A DNA stretch of 42,990 nt from Actinomadura meyerae (GTDB taxonomy: Bacteria > Actinomycetota > Actinomycetes > Streptosporangiales > Streptosporangiaceae): positions 1-42,990 of the forward strand of contig NZ_FZOR01000060.1 in the NCBI RefSeq assembly GCF_900188445.1, in the 5' to 3' direction. The position numbers were made by a program, and so were the translations under genes. Shown here piece by piece: positions 21,721 through 29,620 of this stretch; position 1 is the stretch's first letter, and every line of letters begins with the position of its first letter. The notes under the pieces were generated by a model, which saw nothing but the letters and a program-made list of their open reading frames with translations, was not told the origin of the DNA and did not search any database.

Positions 21721-21742
21721 GCGCCCGGTCAGGACCGGGCGC
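21721..21742. terminator. Bidirectional terminator hairpin
   Basis: A perfect palindrome with 10-base arms, GCGCCCGGTC and GACCGGGCGC, around AG; as RNA it would form a 9-bp stem with a CAGG loop. It lies 23 bases past the regulator stop and includes the stop codon of the convergent small membrane protein. It should terminate either transcript; no U-tract follows. Confidence 0.6.
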
Positions 21743-22106
21743 GGCGGGCGATCACCACGAGGTCGATCGCGGCGATGACGGCGACGGCCGCGCAGATGCC
21801 CGCCGCGGCCCAGTCCCCGTCGCCGTCCCCCTGCGCGCCGAGCGCGAACAGGATCGCGGCGGCGACCGCGACGACCAGCGCGATCCCGGACAGGATCGCC
21901 CGCAGCCGCAGCGGGCTGCGGGCGTTCAGCGGCTCGCTGCCGCGCGGCTGCTCGTGCGGGTAGGGCCCGTGGGAGCCGGGCCCGCGCCAGTCGGGGCCGT
22001 ACGGCTCGTAATCGTCGCGGCCGGGCTCGTCGTGCCCGTGCTCGTCGTGTCCGGGCTCGTCGCGGGCAGGCTCGTCGCGGGGGTTCCGCCGCTCGGGGGT
22101 GCCCAC
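21729..22106 (-). CDS. Small two-helix membrane protein (DUF6343-like)
   Basis: 125 residues. The N-terminal third is a charged low-complexity region with repeated Asp-Glu-Pro/His units (DEPARDEPGHDEHGHDEPG). It is followed by GSEPLNARSPLRLR, the segment I associate with the actinobacterial DUF6343 family, then two hydrophobic helices at about 70-90 and 99-119. The GTG start lies four bases after the PEBP gene's stop, so the two are likely co-transcribed. No function is known. The family call is from memory of the GSEPxxARSxLRLR pattern. Confidence 0.65.
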   Translation of the reverse strand: MGTPERRNPRDEPARDEPGHDEHGHDEPGRDDYEPYGPDWRGPGSHGPYPHEQPRGSEPLNARSPLRLRAILSGIALVVAVAAAILFALGAQGDGDGDWAAAGICAAVAVIAAIDLVVIARRARS

Positions 22107-22110
22107 GGCG

Positions 22111-22563
22111 TCACCGGGCGAACGTGCCGACGAGCGTCCCCGTCGCCACGACCTTGTCCTGCAGGGCGTCCTGCAGGTCCTCGGCGGTGAAGCCGTCCCG
22201 GAGCCCGGACGGCTCCGACAGCCCGTAGAGGCGGAAGAAGTACCGGTGGGGGTCGTCGCCGACCGGCGGATGCGGCCCGCCGTACCCGGCGGTGCCGTAG
22301 TCGTTGCGGCCGGCGACCGCCCCGGTGGGCTGCTCCCCGGCGTCCAGGGAGGTCGTCGCCGGGTCGATCCCGGCGAGCAGCCAGTGGGTGAACGTGCCGA
22401 CGGGCGCGTCCGGGTCCTCGCAGACGAGGGCGAGCTCCACGACCTCCTCGGGCGGCTCGGACCACTCCAGCGGGGGCGAGACGTCCCCGCGGTCGTGCGA
22501 GTACTCCGACGGTATGAGCGTGTGGTCGTTGAACGCGCTGCTGCGCAGCGTCATCTCCTTCAT
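22111..22563 (-). CDS. YbhB/YbcL family PEBP (Raf kinase inhibitor-like) protein
   Basis: 150 residues of the phosphatidylethanolamine-binding-protein fold. The signatures are SPPLEWSEPP near residue 29, the ligand-site DPDAPVGTFTHWLLAGI and the second block GGPHPPVGDDPHRYFFRLYGL (in two parts). Bacterial YbhB/YbcL proteins bind small anionic ligands, but their physiological role is unclear. It is cytosolic, without signal peptide. Upstream it is separated from the aldo/keto reductase by an unusual interleaved palindrome that forms the leader or terminator region. Confidence 0.88.
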   Translation of the reverse strand: MKEMTLRSSAFNDHTLIPSEYSHDRGDVSPPLEWSEPPEEVVELALVCEDPDAPVGTFTHWLLAGIDPATTSLDAGEQPTGAVAGRNDYGTAGYGGPHPPVGDDPHRYFFRLYGLSEPSGLRDGFTAEDLQDALQDKVVATGTLVGTFAR

Positions 22564-22574
22564 GCGCTGGTCGT

Positions 22575-22627
22575 GCCCGGTCCGGGCGGGTCGATGCGCC
22601 TCGGACCGGGCATATCGACCCGCCCGG
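22575..22627. repeat. Two interleaved inverted repeats (A-B-A'-B' arrangement)
   Basis: A: GCCCGGTCCG (22575-22584) pairs with CGGACCGGGC (22602-22611), ten perfect bases. B: CCGGGCGGGTCGAT (22582-22595) pairs with ATCGACCCGCCCGG (22614-22627), fourteen perfect bases. The arms alternate, so the two stems exclude each other unless a pseudoknot forms (A and B share three bases). It lies between the stop of the aldo/keto reductase and the start of the PEBP gene on the minus strand. It can act as terminator, and possibly as a conditional one. Confidence 0.7.
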
Positions 22628-22633
22628 CCGCGC

Positions 22634-23659
22634 TCAGTGGGCGCTGGACGCCGCCCAGATGTTGATCCCCGCCTCGACCGCGTCCCGGTCGATCGCGGCG
22701 AGCTCGTCTTCGGTGAAGTCGAGCCGCTCCAGGGCGGCGAGGTTCTCCTCCAGCTGCCGGACGCTGCTCGCCCCGATCAGCGCGGAGGTGACCCGCCCGT
22801 CCCGCAGCGACCAGGCCAGCGCGAGCTGGGCGAGGGACTGCCCGCGCCCCCGCGCGATCTCGTTCAGCGTCCGGACGTGCCGCAGGTTCTCCTCGGTGAG
22901 TAGGCCGGCGTCGAACGAGGTGCCCTTGCTGGCCCGCGACCCCTCCGGGATCCCGTCGAGGTACTTGTCGGTGAGCATGCCCTGCGCGAGCGGTGAGAAC
23001 GCGATGCAGCCGACGCCCTCGCGCTCGAGCGTGTCGAGGAGCCCGCCCTCGATCCAGCGGTTCAGCATCGAGTAGGACGGCTGGTGGATCAGCAGCGGCG
23101 TGCCCATCTCCCGCAGGATCGCGGCGGCCTCCGCCGTGCGCTCGGGGGAGTAGGACGAGATGCCCGCGTACAGCGCCTTCCCGGACCGGACGGCCCGGTC
23201 CAGCGCGCCCATCGTCTCCTCCAGCGGCGTCTCCGGGTCGAACCGGTGGCTGTAGAAGATGTCCACGTAGTCGACGCCCATACGGCGCAGCGACTGGTCG
23301 AGGCTGGCGAGCAGGTACTTGCGCGACCCCCGGTCGCCGTAGGGGCCGGGCCACATGTCGTAGCCGGCCTTGGTCGAGATGATCATTTCGTCCCGGTAGG
23401 GCGCGAGGTCCTCGCGCAGGATCCGGCCGAAGTTGATCTCCGCGGACCCGTACGGGGGCCCGTAGTTGTTCGCCAGGTCGAAGTGCGTCACGCCGAGGTC
23501 GAAGGCGCGCCGCAGGATCGCCCGCTGGACGTCCAGCGGGCGGTCGTCGCCGAAGTTGTGCCACAGCCCCAGGGAGATGGCGGGGAGCCGCAGGCCGCTG
23601 CGCCCGCACCGCCGGTAGGGGATCCGCTCGTATCGTCCGCTGTCCGCCGTATAGGTCAT
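22634..23659 (-). CDS. Aldo/keto reductase (L-glyceraldehyde 3-phosphate reductase/YghZ-like)
   Basis: 341 residues with a TIM-barrel fold. Catalytic elements are Asp-Tyr in FDLANNYGPPYG, Lys in IISTKAGYDMWPGPYGDRGS (the WPGPYGDRGSRKYLLASLD part is diagnostic of the YghZ group), and His in DIFYSHRFDPETP. The C-terminal NADPH-site GASSVRQLEEN is present. YghZ reduces L-glyceraldehyde 3-phosphate and methylglyoxal-like aldehydes. A GTG at 23665 would overlap the upstream synthetase stop by four bases and is an equally possible start. It appears co-transcribed with the acyl-CoA synthetase. Confidence 0.9.
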   Translation of the reverse strand: MTYTADSGRYERIPYRRCGRSGLRLPAISLGLWHNFGDDRPLDVQRAILRRAFDLGVTHFDLANNYGPPYGSAEINFGRILREDLAPYRDEMIISTKAGYDMWPGPYGDRGSRKYLLASLDQSLRRMGVDYVDIFYSHRFDPETPLEETMGALDRAVRSGKALYAGISSYSPERTAEAAAILREMGTPLLIHQPSYSMLNRWIEGGLLDTLEREGVGCIAFSPLAQGMLTDKYLDGIPEGSRASKGTSFDAGLLTEENLRHVRTLNEIARGRGQSLAQLALAWSLRDGRVTSALIGASSVRQLEENLAALERLDFTEDELAAIDRDAVEAGINIWAASSAH

Positions 23660-23661
23660 GG

Positions 23662-25221
23662 TCACGAGTATTTCAGGGCCCGCTTGACGACCTTGCCGGC
23701 CGGGTTGCGGGGGAGGGCGTCGAGGAACACCACGTCGCGCGGCACCTTGTGCCGGGCCAGGTTCCCGGCGACGTGCGCCCTGACGTCGTCCTCGGTGAGG
23801 CCGTCCGCCACCACGTAGGCGCGCAGCCGCTGCCCGAACTCCGCGTCGGGCACGCCGACGACCGCGGCCTCCGCGACGCCGGGGTGGGCGGCGAGCAGGT
23901 CCTCGACCTCGCCCGGGTGGACGTTCTCGCCGCCCGACACGATCATGTCGTCGGCGCGCCCGTCGACGTGCAGGCGCCCGGCGGCGTCGAGGTGGCCGAG
24001 GTCGCCGACGGCCATCAGCCCGCCGACCTCCTCCCTGCCGCCCCCGCCGGTGTAGCCGCCGAACCGGGCGGGGGTGTCGACGAAGATCCTGCCGACCGCA
24101 CCGGGCGGGACGGGCCGGTCGTCGTCGCCGAGGACCGCGACCCGCGTGCCGGCGGGCGGGCGCCCGACGCAGCCGGGCGCGGCGGCCAGGTCGTCCGGGG
24201 TGGCGATCGTGATGCAGGACGCCTCGGTGGAGCCGTAGAAGTTGTAGAGCGACGGCCCGAACGCGGCGAGCACGCGGCCGCCGAGGCCGGCGTCCAGCCG
24301 CGCCCCGCCCGACATGACCACCTTGAGCCGGGACAGATCGCGGGACTCCCGGCCGGGCACCGCCAGCATGCGGCTGAGCATCACCGGGACCGCGACGAGC
24401 GAGGTGCAGCGGTGCCGTTCCAGGTCGTCCAGCACCTGCGCCGCGTCGAAGCGGCGGCGCAGCACCAGCGTGGACCCGAGCCCCAGCGCCAGCAGGGCCG
24501 AGGTGAGGCCGAGCCCGTGGAACAGGGGCGGGCCGACGAACATCGCCTCGCCTGCGCGGAACGGCACCTTCGACAGGATCCCGCCCGGCAGCGCCAGCGA
24601 CCGCGGCTGGGCGCGCGGCGCGCCCTTGGGACGGCCCGATGTGCCGCTGGTGAGGATGACCAGGGAGCCGTGCCGGGAGGGGGCGGGCGGCGGCGCGCCG
24701 TCCGCGCCGGCGACGAGGTCCTCCATTTCGGACTCGGTGAGGCGCGGCATGTCCAGGCCGTCCACCAGCGGGGCGAACTCGTCGTCGTGCAGCAGCACCG
24801 TGACGCCCTCGCGCGCCACCGCGTCGCGGAGCTGCGGGGCGGCGAAGTCGGTGTTGAGGAACAGCACGGACGCGCCCGTCTTCGCCGCGCCGGACATCGC
24901 CTGCAGCAGGCCGCGGTGGTTGCGGCACAGGACGCCGACCGTGCTCCCCGGGCCGGCGCCGCGGGCGAGCAGCGCGGCCGCGAGCGCGTTGCAGCGGCGC
25001 TCCAGCTCGCCGAACGTGAGGCTCCCGCGGTCGTCGACCAGCCCGGTCCGGCCGGGGGAGCGGTGCGCGGGCACCGCGGTGGCGGCGCCGAGCGGCCCGT
25101 AGGCGCGCATGGCCCGCGCCGTCGCGGCCAGGGCGCGCGGCGGCATCGGGCCGATCATCCCGGCGCGGGCGGCGGCCCGCAGCGCGGTCAGCTCGGCGGT
25201 GATCCGGGTGTGCGCTCGCAT
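23662..25221 (-). CDS. FadD-type acyl-CoA synthetase (AMP-forming)
   Basis: 519 residues of the ANL superfamily, which activates a carboxylic acid to its acyl-CoA through an acyl-adenylate. Motifs are the P-loop ILTSGTSGRPKGAPR, the adenylate-binding NFYGSTEAS, GDLGHLD, the hinge GRADDMIVSGGENVHPGEVED and catalytic Lys near the end in NPAGKVVKRALKYS. The ATG at 25221 is chosen over a longer GTG/ATG frame because it starts the recognisable N-terminus and sits exactly at a predicted transcription start, implying a leaderless message. Substrate unknown; the neighbouring paaZ suggests aromatic or medium-chain acids, but this is weak. Confidence 0.88.
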   Translation of the reverse strand: MRAHTRITAELTALRAAARAGMIGPMPPRALAATARAMRAYGPLGAATAVPAHRSPGRTGLVDDRGSLTFGELERRCNALAAALLARGAGPGSTVGVLCRNHRGLLQAMSGAAKTGASVLFLNTDFAAPQLRDAVAREGVTVLLHDDEFAPLVDGLDMPRLTESEMEDLVAGADGAPPPAPSRHGSLVILTSGTSGRPKGAPRAQPRSLALPGGILSKVPFRAGEAMFVGPPLFHGLGLTSALLALGLGSTLVLRRRFDAAQVLDDLERHRCTSLVAVPVMLSRMLAVPGRESRDLSRLKVVMSGGARLDAGLGGRVLAAFGPSLYNFYGSTEASCITIATPDDLAAAPGCVGRPPAGTRVAVLGDDDRPVPPGAVGRIFVDTPARFGGYTGGGGREEVGGLMAVGDLGHLDAAGRLHVDGRADDMIVSGGENVHPGEVEDLLAAHPGVAEAAVVGVPDAEFGQRLRAYVVADGLTEDDVRAHVAGNLARHKVPRDVVFLDALPRNPAGKVVKRALKYS

Positions 25222-25227
25222 GCGGGA

Positions 25228-25257
25228 AGCGTAGTGACATGTGGAACAGATCCACAA
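25228..25257 (-). promoter_or_regulatory. Promoter and overlapping operator of the acyl-CoA synthetase gene
   Basis: On the minus strand, TTGTGG (25257-25252), an 18-base spacer and TACGCT (25233-25228) form a good promoter. The ATG begins seven bases after the -10 box, so the transcript should be leaderless. A palindrome TGTGGA-N5-TCCACA (25240-25256) covers the -35 box and spacer, the position of a repressor site. The heptamer GGAACAG from its centre recurs at 25304-25310 on the paaZ side. Confidence 0.55.
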
Positions 25258-25391
25258 GAAATGTCTCTCTGATTCACCCCACACGGCTCACAGGTACACA
25301 AAAGGAACAGGTGTCGGCTGTCACCTCTGCGACGCGTGAACGGGGCTCCCCCGTGGCAAGAAGAGTCAGAGATAAGGACGAGGAGGTCCCC

Positions 25392-27431
25392 GTGGTCGTG
25401 CTGCGCAGTTACGTGTCGGGTTCATGGCGTGCTCCCGAGGACGAGGGAGAGCCGCTGCACGACGCCGTCACGGGGGAGGAGGTGGCCCGCATCTCCTCGG
25501 CGGGGGTCGACATGCGCGGCGCGCTGGAGTACGGGCGGGAGGTCGGCGGCCCGGTGCTGCGGGGGCTGACGTTCCACCAGCGCGCGGCCCTGCTGAAGGC
25601 GCTGGCGTCCCATCTGCGCGAGCACCGCGAGGAGCTGTACGCCCTGTCGGCCCGGACGGGCGCCACCTTGGCCGACGCCAAGTTCGACGTGGACGGCGGC
25701 ATAGGCGTCCTGTTCGGCTATGCGAGCAAGGGCAGGCGGGAACTGCCGAACGACACGGTGCTGATCGAGGGCGACGTCGAGCCGCTCGGCAGGGGCGGCA
25801 CGTTCGTCGGGCAGCACCTCTGCACGCCGTCGCGCGGCGTCGCCGTGCAGATCAACGCGTTCAACTTCCCGGTGTGGGGGCCGCTGGAGAAGCTCGCGCC
25901 GGCGTTCCTCGCCGGGGTGCCGAGCCTGGTCAAGCCCGCGAGCCGGACCGCCTACCTCACCGCCCGGCTGGTCGAGCTGGTGGTGGAGTCCGGCATCCTG
26001 CCCGAGGGCGCGGTGCAGCTGGTCTGCGGCGCGCCGCGGGACCTCCTCGACCACCTCACCGAGCAGGACATCGTCGCGTTCACCGGGTCGGCGGCCACGG
26101 CGCGGCGGCTGCGCGCCCATCCCGCCGTCGCCGGCCGGTCGGTGCGGTTCAACGCCGAGGCCGACTCGCTGAACTGCTCGATCCTCGGGCCGGACGCCGC
26201 GCCCGGCACCCGGGAGTTCGACCTGTTCGCCGACCAGCTCGTCACCGAGATGACGGTGAAGGCGGGCCAGAAGTGCACGGCCATCCGGCGCGCGCTCGTC
26301 CCCGCCGCGCTCATCGACGACGTCGCCGAGGCCGTCCGCGACCGGCTCGCGCGGGTCACGGTCGGGAACCCGGCCGACCCGGACGTGCGGATGGGCGCCC
26401 TCGCCGGCCTCGACCAGCGCGAGGAGGTGCGGCGGTCGCTGAAGGCCCTCATGGACGCCGGCCGCCCCGTCTTCGGCGACCCGGAGCACGTCGAGGTCGT
26501 CGGCGCCGACGCCGAGCGCGGCGCGTTCCTGTCCCCGGTGCTGCTGCGCGCCGACGACGCCGGCCGCGCCGAGCCGCACGAGGTGGAGGCGTTCGGGCCG
26601 GTCAGCACCCTGCTGCCGTACGAGGGCGCCGCGGCGGCGGTCGAGCTGGCGGCGCGCGGCCGCGGCAGCCTCGCCGGGTCGGTGGTCACCGGCGACGCGG
26701 AGTTCGCCCGGGAGGTCGTCCTCGGCCTCGCGCCCTGGCACGGGCGCCTGCTCGTGCTGAACGCCGAGGACGCGGGGGAGTCCACCGGGCACGGGTCGCC
26801 GCTGCCGCCGCTCGTCCACGGCGGGCCCGGCCGCGCCGGGGGCGGCGAGGAGCTGGGCGGCGTCCGCGCGGTCGTGCACCACATGCGGCGGACCGCGCTG
26901 CAGTCCGGGCCGGCGATGCTCACCTCCATCACCGGGCGCTGGGTGCCCGGCACCGACCGGACCGTCACCGCCGAGCACCCGTTCCGCCGGTACCTGGAGG
27001 ACCTGCGCGTCGGCGACACCGCCGTCGGCGGCCCCCGCACCGTCACCCTCGGCGACGTCGAGCACTTCGCCGAGTTCACCGGGGACACCTTCTACGCCCA
27101 CACCGACGAGGAGGCCGCCAGGGCGAACCCGTTCTTCGGCGGCCGGGTCGCGCACGGCTACCTCGTCGTGTCGTTCGCGGCCGGGCTGTTCGTCGAGCCG
27201 TCGCCGGGCCCCGTCCTCGCGAACTACGGGCTGGAGCGGCTGCGCTTCCTCACGCCCGTCAAGCCCGGCGACGAGCTGACCGTCACCCTCACCGCCAAGC
27301 AGATCAGCCCGCGCGAGGGCGCCGAGTACGGCGAGGTCCGCTGGGACACCGACGTCACCAACCAGGAGGGCGCGTCGGTCGCCAAGTACGACGTGCTGAC
27401 GCTGGTGGCCAAGAGGCCCAAGCACGACTGA
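25392..27431 (+). CDS. paaZ: Bifunctional ring-opening enzyme PaaZ (ALDH plus MaoC hydratase)
   Basis: 679 residues. PaaZ hydrolyses oxepin-CoA through its C-terminal hydratase and oxidises the resulting semialdehyde with its N-terminal NADP-dependent aldehyde dehydrogenase, in phenylacetate degradation. The GTG at 25392 has AGGAGG (25381-25386) five bases upstream. With this start the ALDH residues fall at Glu256 (FNAEADS) and Cys295 (AGQKCTA), the same numbers as in E. coli PaaZ, which supports it; the open frame extends to 25239 but that would overlap the promoter. The MaoC domain (about 515-679) has Asp565 and His570 in FTGDTFYAHTDEEA and GGRVAHGYLV. No other paa gene is present nearby. 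Confidence 0.93.
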   Translation: MVVLRSYVSGSWRAPEDEGEPLHDAVTGEEVARISSAGVDMRGALEYGREVGGPVLRGLTFHQRAALLKALASHLREHREELYALSARTGATLADAKFDVDGGIGVLFGYASKGRRELPNDTVLIEGDVEPLGRGGTFVGQHLCTPSRGVAVQINAFNFPVWGPLEKLAPAFLAGVPSLVKPASRTAYLTARLVELVVESGILPEGAVQLVCGAPRDLLDHLTEQDIVAFTGSAATARRLRAHPAVAGRSVRFNAEADSLNCSILGPDAAPGTREFDLFADQLVTEMTVKAGQKCTAIRRALVPAALIDDVAEAVRDRLARVTVGNPADPDVRMGALAGLDQREEVRRSLKALMDAGRPVFGDPEHVEVVGADAERGAFLSPVLLRADDAGRAEPHEVEAFGPVSTLLPYEGAAAAVELAARGRGSLAGSVVTGDAEFAREVVLGLAPWHGRLLVLNAEDAGESTGHGSPLPPLVHGGPGRAGGGEELGGVRAVVHHMRRTALQSGPAMLTSITGRWVPGTDRTVTAEHPFRRYLEDLRVGDTAVGGPRTVTLGDVEHFAEFTGDTFYAHTDEEAARANPFFGGRVAHGYLVVSFAAGLFVEPSPGPVLANYGLERLRFLTPVKPGDELTVTLTAKQISPREGAEYGEVRWDTDVTNQEGASVAKYDVLTLVAKRPKHD

Positions 27432-27570
27432 CGACGCCGGAGCGGAGCGGAGGGCGAAGGCGGCGTCCGGTCCCGCTCCCGGGGGTCTGGGGGTCGCCCG
27501 CCCAGGGAAAGAACAAGGTCGCGAGGAGTCGGCGGGGGCGACGCTCACCGGAGCTGAACGGGGTACGCCC

Positions 27571-28497
27571 ATGATCAGTCCCCTGCACATCCAGACGGTG
27601 CGCGAGGTCGTCCGCACCGGGTCGTTCGCGGACGCCGCCCGCAACCTCGGCTACACCGCGTCCGCCGTGTCCCAGCAGGTCGCCGCGCTGGAGCGGGCCT
27701 GCGGCCTGCTGCTGTTCGAGCGCCGGGCGCGCAGCGTCCGGCCGACCAGCGCGGCGTTCCTGCTCGTCAGCAAGGGCAACGACGTGCTGTCGGCCCTCGC
27801 GACGCTGGAGCGCGAGCTGCGCACCGTCGCCAGCGGCGAGCGCGGCGCGCTGCAGCTCGGCAGCTTCCCGACCGCGAGCGCCCGCATCCTGCCGCGGGTG
27901 CTGGCGGAGCTGTCCCGGGTCCGGCCCGGCATCGAGATCACCCTGTCGGAGGGCGAGCCGGACGAGCTGCTGCCCGAGCTGCTCGACGGCGACCTCGACC
28001 TCCAGCTCGTCTACCGGTACGACCTGTTCCCGCGCACCTGGCCCGACCAGGTCGTGGAGACGCCGGTGATGGACGAGAACCTCGTGCTGTGCATGCCCGC
28101 CGACCACCCGCTGGCGGGCGGGCGGACCGTCCGGCTGCGGGACCTGCGGTCGGAGACGTGGATCGCGAGCCGCCCGGACAGCTCCGGAGCGCGGGCACTG
28201 CTGCGGCTGTGCGGCACCGCCGGGTTCACGCCCCACATCGCGTTCCGCAGCAACGACTACGCGGTGGTGTGCGGGCTCGTCGGCTGCGGCCTCGGCATCG
28301 CGCTCGTCCCGGCGCTCGGCTGCGTCCCGGCGCCGGGCCTGCGGATGCTGCGGCTCAGCCGCCGCGCCCCGCGCCGGCACGTGACGGTGCTGCGCCGCTC
28401 CACCAACACCAACCCGCTGGTCAAGGACGCCATGCGCGGCCTCACCGAGGTCGCCCGCTGCGTCGAGGCGGAGATCAGCGGCGCCACCGGCCCTTGA
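27571..28497 (+). CDS. LysR-family transcriptional regulator
   Basis: 308 residues. The N-terminal winged helix-turn-helix (1-60) reads HIQTVREVVRTGSFADAARN, then LGYTASAVSQQVAALE and LLFERRARSVRPTSA. The effector-binding region begins near 90 (GALQLGSFPTASARILP) and continues through DLQLVYRYDLF and VGCGLGIALVPALG. It runs after paaZ (139 bases, GC-rich, nothing obvious in the gap) and overlaps the convergent amino-acid dehydrogenase by 23 bases. It may control that operon or paaZ; LysR proteins often sense a pathway intermediate. The start ATG has only a weak GGGG upstream. Confidence 0.9.
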   Translation: MISPLHIQTVREVVRTGSFADAARNLGYTASAVSQQVAALERACGLLLFERRARSVRPTSAAFLLVSKGNDVLSALATLERELRTVASGERGALQLGSFPTASARILPRVLAELSRVRPGIEITLSEGEPDELLPELLDGDLDLQLVYRYDLFPRTWPDQVVETPVMDENLVLCMPADHPLAGGRTVRLRDLRSETWIASRPDSSGARALLRLCGTAGFTPHIAFRSNDYAVVCGLVGCGLGIALVPALGCVPAPGLRMLRLSRRAPRRHVTVLRRSTNTNPLVKDAMRGLTEVARCVEAEISGATGP

Positions 28498-29620
28498 GCT
28501 CCATCGCCGCCCGGACCCGCCGCTGCGCGAGCGCGACCGCCGCCTCGTGCGCGGTCGTGCCCCGATCGCGCGCGGCGGCGAGCACCCGCGCGGTGTTCTC
28601 CCGCATCTTCGCCGACACCGCGGCGAACACCGCGTCCGGGTCGGGGCGGAACGCCGAGTACCGGGCGTCCATCGCGAACCCGGCCGCGACGACGCCGCCC
28701 GCGTTGGCCACGAAGTCGGGCACGACGGTGACGCCGCGCGCCGCGAGGACCCGCTGCGCGTCCGGGCGGGTGGGCAGGTTCGCGCCCTCCACGACGATCT
28801 TCGCCTGGACGGCGGCGGCGGTGCGCGCGTCGATGACGTCCTGCAGCGCGGCCGGGACGAGGACGTCCGCGGGCAGGCGCAGTTCGGCGCCGGTCTCCAG
28901 GAGCCGCCCGCCGCCGTACTCCCGCACCGCCGCGTCGCCGGCCTCGGCCCGCAGGGCCAGGAGCCTGCCGACGTCGAGGCCGTCGGGGTCGTGCAGGGCG
29001 CCGTGCGCCGTCGAGACCGCGACGACGGCCGCGCCCAGCTCGTCCAGCCGCCTGGCCGCCGCGTGCCCGACCGCGCCGAACCCCTGCACCACGGCCCGCG
29101 CGCCGCGCAGCGAGGTCCCGGCGTGCGCGGCGGCGGCGTCGGCGGCCTCCGCGACCCCGAACCCGGTGACGCCGAGCTCGTCGTAGGGCATCCCGCCCAG
29201 GGCGTGCGGGGTGCCGACGGCCGCGCCGCGGTCGCCCAGCTCGTCCTGGACGATCGCCGCGTCGCGCTCGGTCAGCCCCATGTCGAGGCCCGCCACGTAC
29301 CGGCTCGGGATCTCCCGCGCCAGCGCGCGGACGAACGACCGCAGCACCGCCTCCCGGTCCGGCGCCGCCGGATCCGCCGCGATCCCGGCCTTCGCGCCGC
29401 CGAAGAACAGGTCGGCGCCCGCCCACTTGTAGGTCATGACCCGCGCCAGCCGCGCCACCTCGGCGACCGTCACCGCCGGGCTCATCCGCATGCCGCCCTT
29501 GCCCATCCCGCGGGCGGTGTTGTCGATGACGAGGACGCCCCGCATCCCGGTGCGGGTGTCGGACACGCACACGACGCGTTCGGGGCCCCATTCGTCCATC
29601 AGCGCGAGCACGTCAGACAC
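28475..29620 (-). CDS. Glu/Leu/Phe/Val dehydrogenase family enzyme
   Basis: 381 residues, an NAD(P)-dependent oxidative deaminase of the amino-acid dehydrogenase superfamily. The substrate domain has ARGMGKGGMRMSP and YKWAGADLFFGGAKAGI with the conserved lysines, then a catalytic-type VAGLDMGLTERDA. The Rossmann domain has VVQGFGAVGHAAARRL at about 190. The length fits the shorter Leu/Phe/Val type better than hexameric GDH (~450). The GTG start overlaps the preceding oxidase by eight bases. It is the last gene of a three-gene operon with an FAD oxidase and an ALDH7-like enzyme, so it probably produces or uses a 2-oxoacid/amino acid pair in that pathway. The exact amino acid is not readable. 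Confidence 0.85.
   Translation of the reverse strand: MSDVLALMDEWGPERVVCVSDTRTGMRGVLVIDNTARGMGKGGMRMSPAVTVAEVARLARVMTYKWAGADLFFGGAKAGIAADPAAPDREAVLRSFVRALAREIPSRYVAGLDMGLTERDAAIVQDELGDRGAAVGTPHALGGMPYDELGVTGFGVAEAADAAAAHAGTSLRGARAVVQGFGAVGHAAARRLDELGAAVVAVSTAHGALHDPDGLDVGRLLALRAEAGDAAVREYGGGRLLETGAELRLPADVLVPAALQDVIDARTAAAVQAKIVVEGANLPTRPDAQRVLAARGVTVVPDFVANAGGVVAAGFAMDARYSAFRPDPDAVFAAVSAKMRENTARVLAAARDRGTTAHEAAVALAQRRVRAAMELKGRWRR

Noticed and set aside
25239..25391. N-terminal extension of PaaZ to 25239
   Set aside because: It would overlap the divergent promoter/operator; starting at 25392 reproduces E. coli PaaZ active-site numbering and has AGGAGG.
27432..27570. Gap between paaZ and LysR searched for regulatory RNA
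   Set aside because: Only GC-rich, G-run-containing sequence; no convincing hairpin, promoter or small gene.
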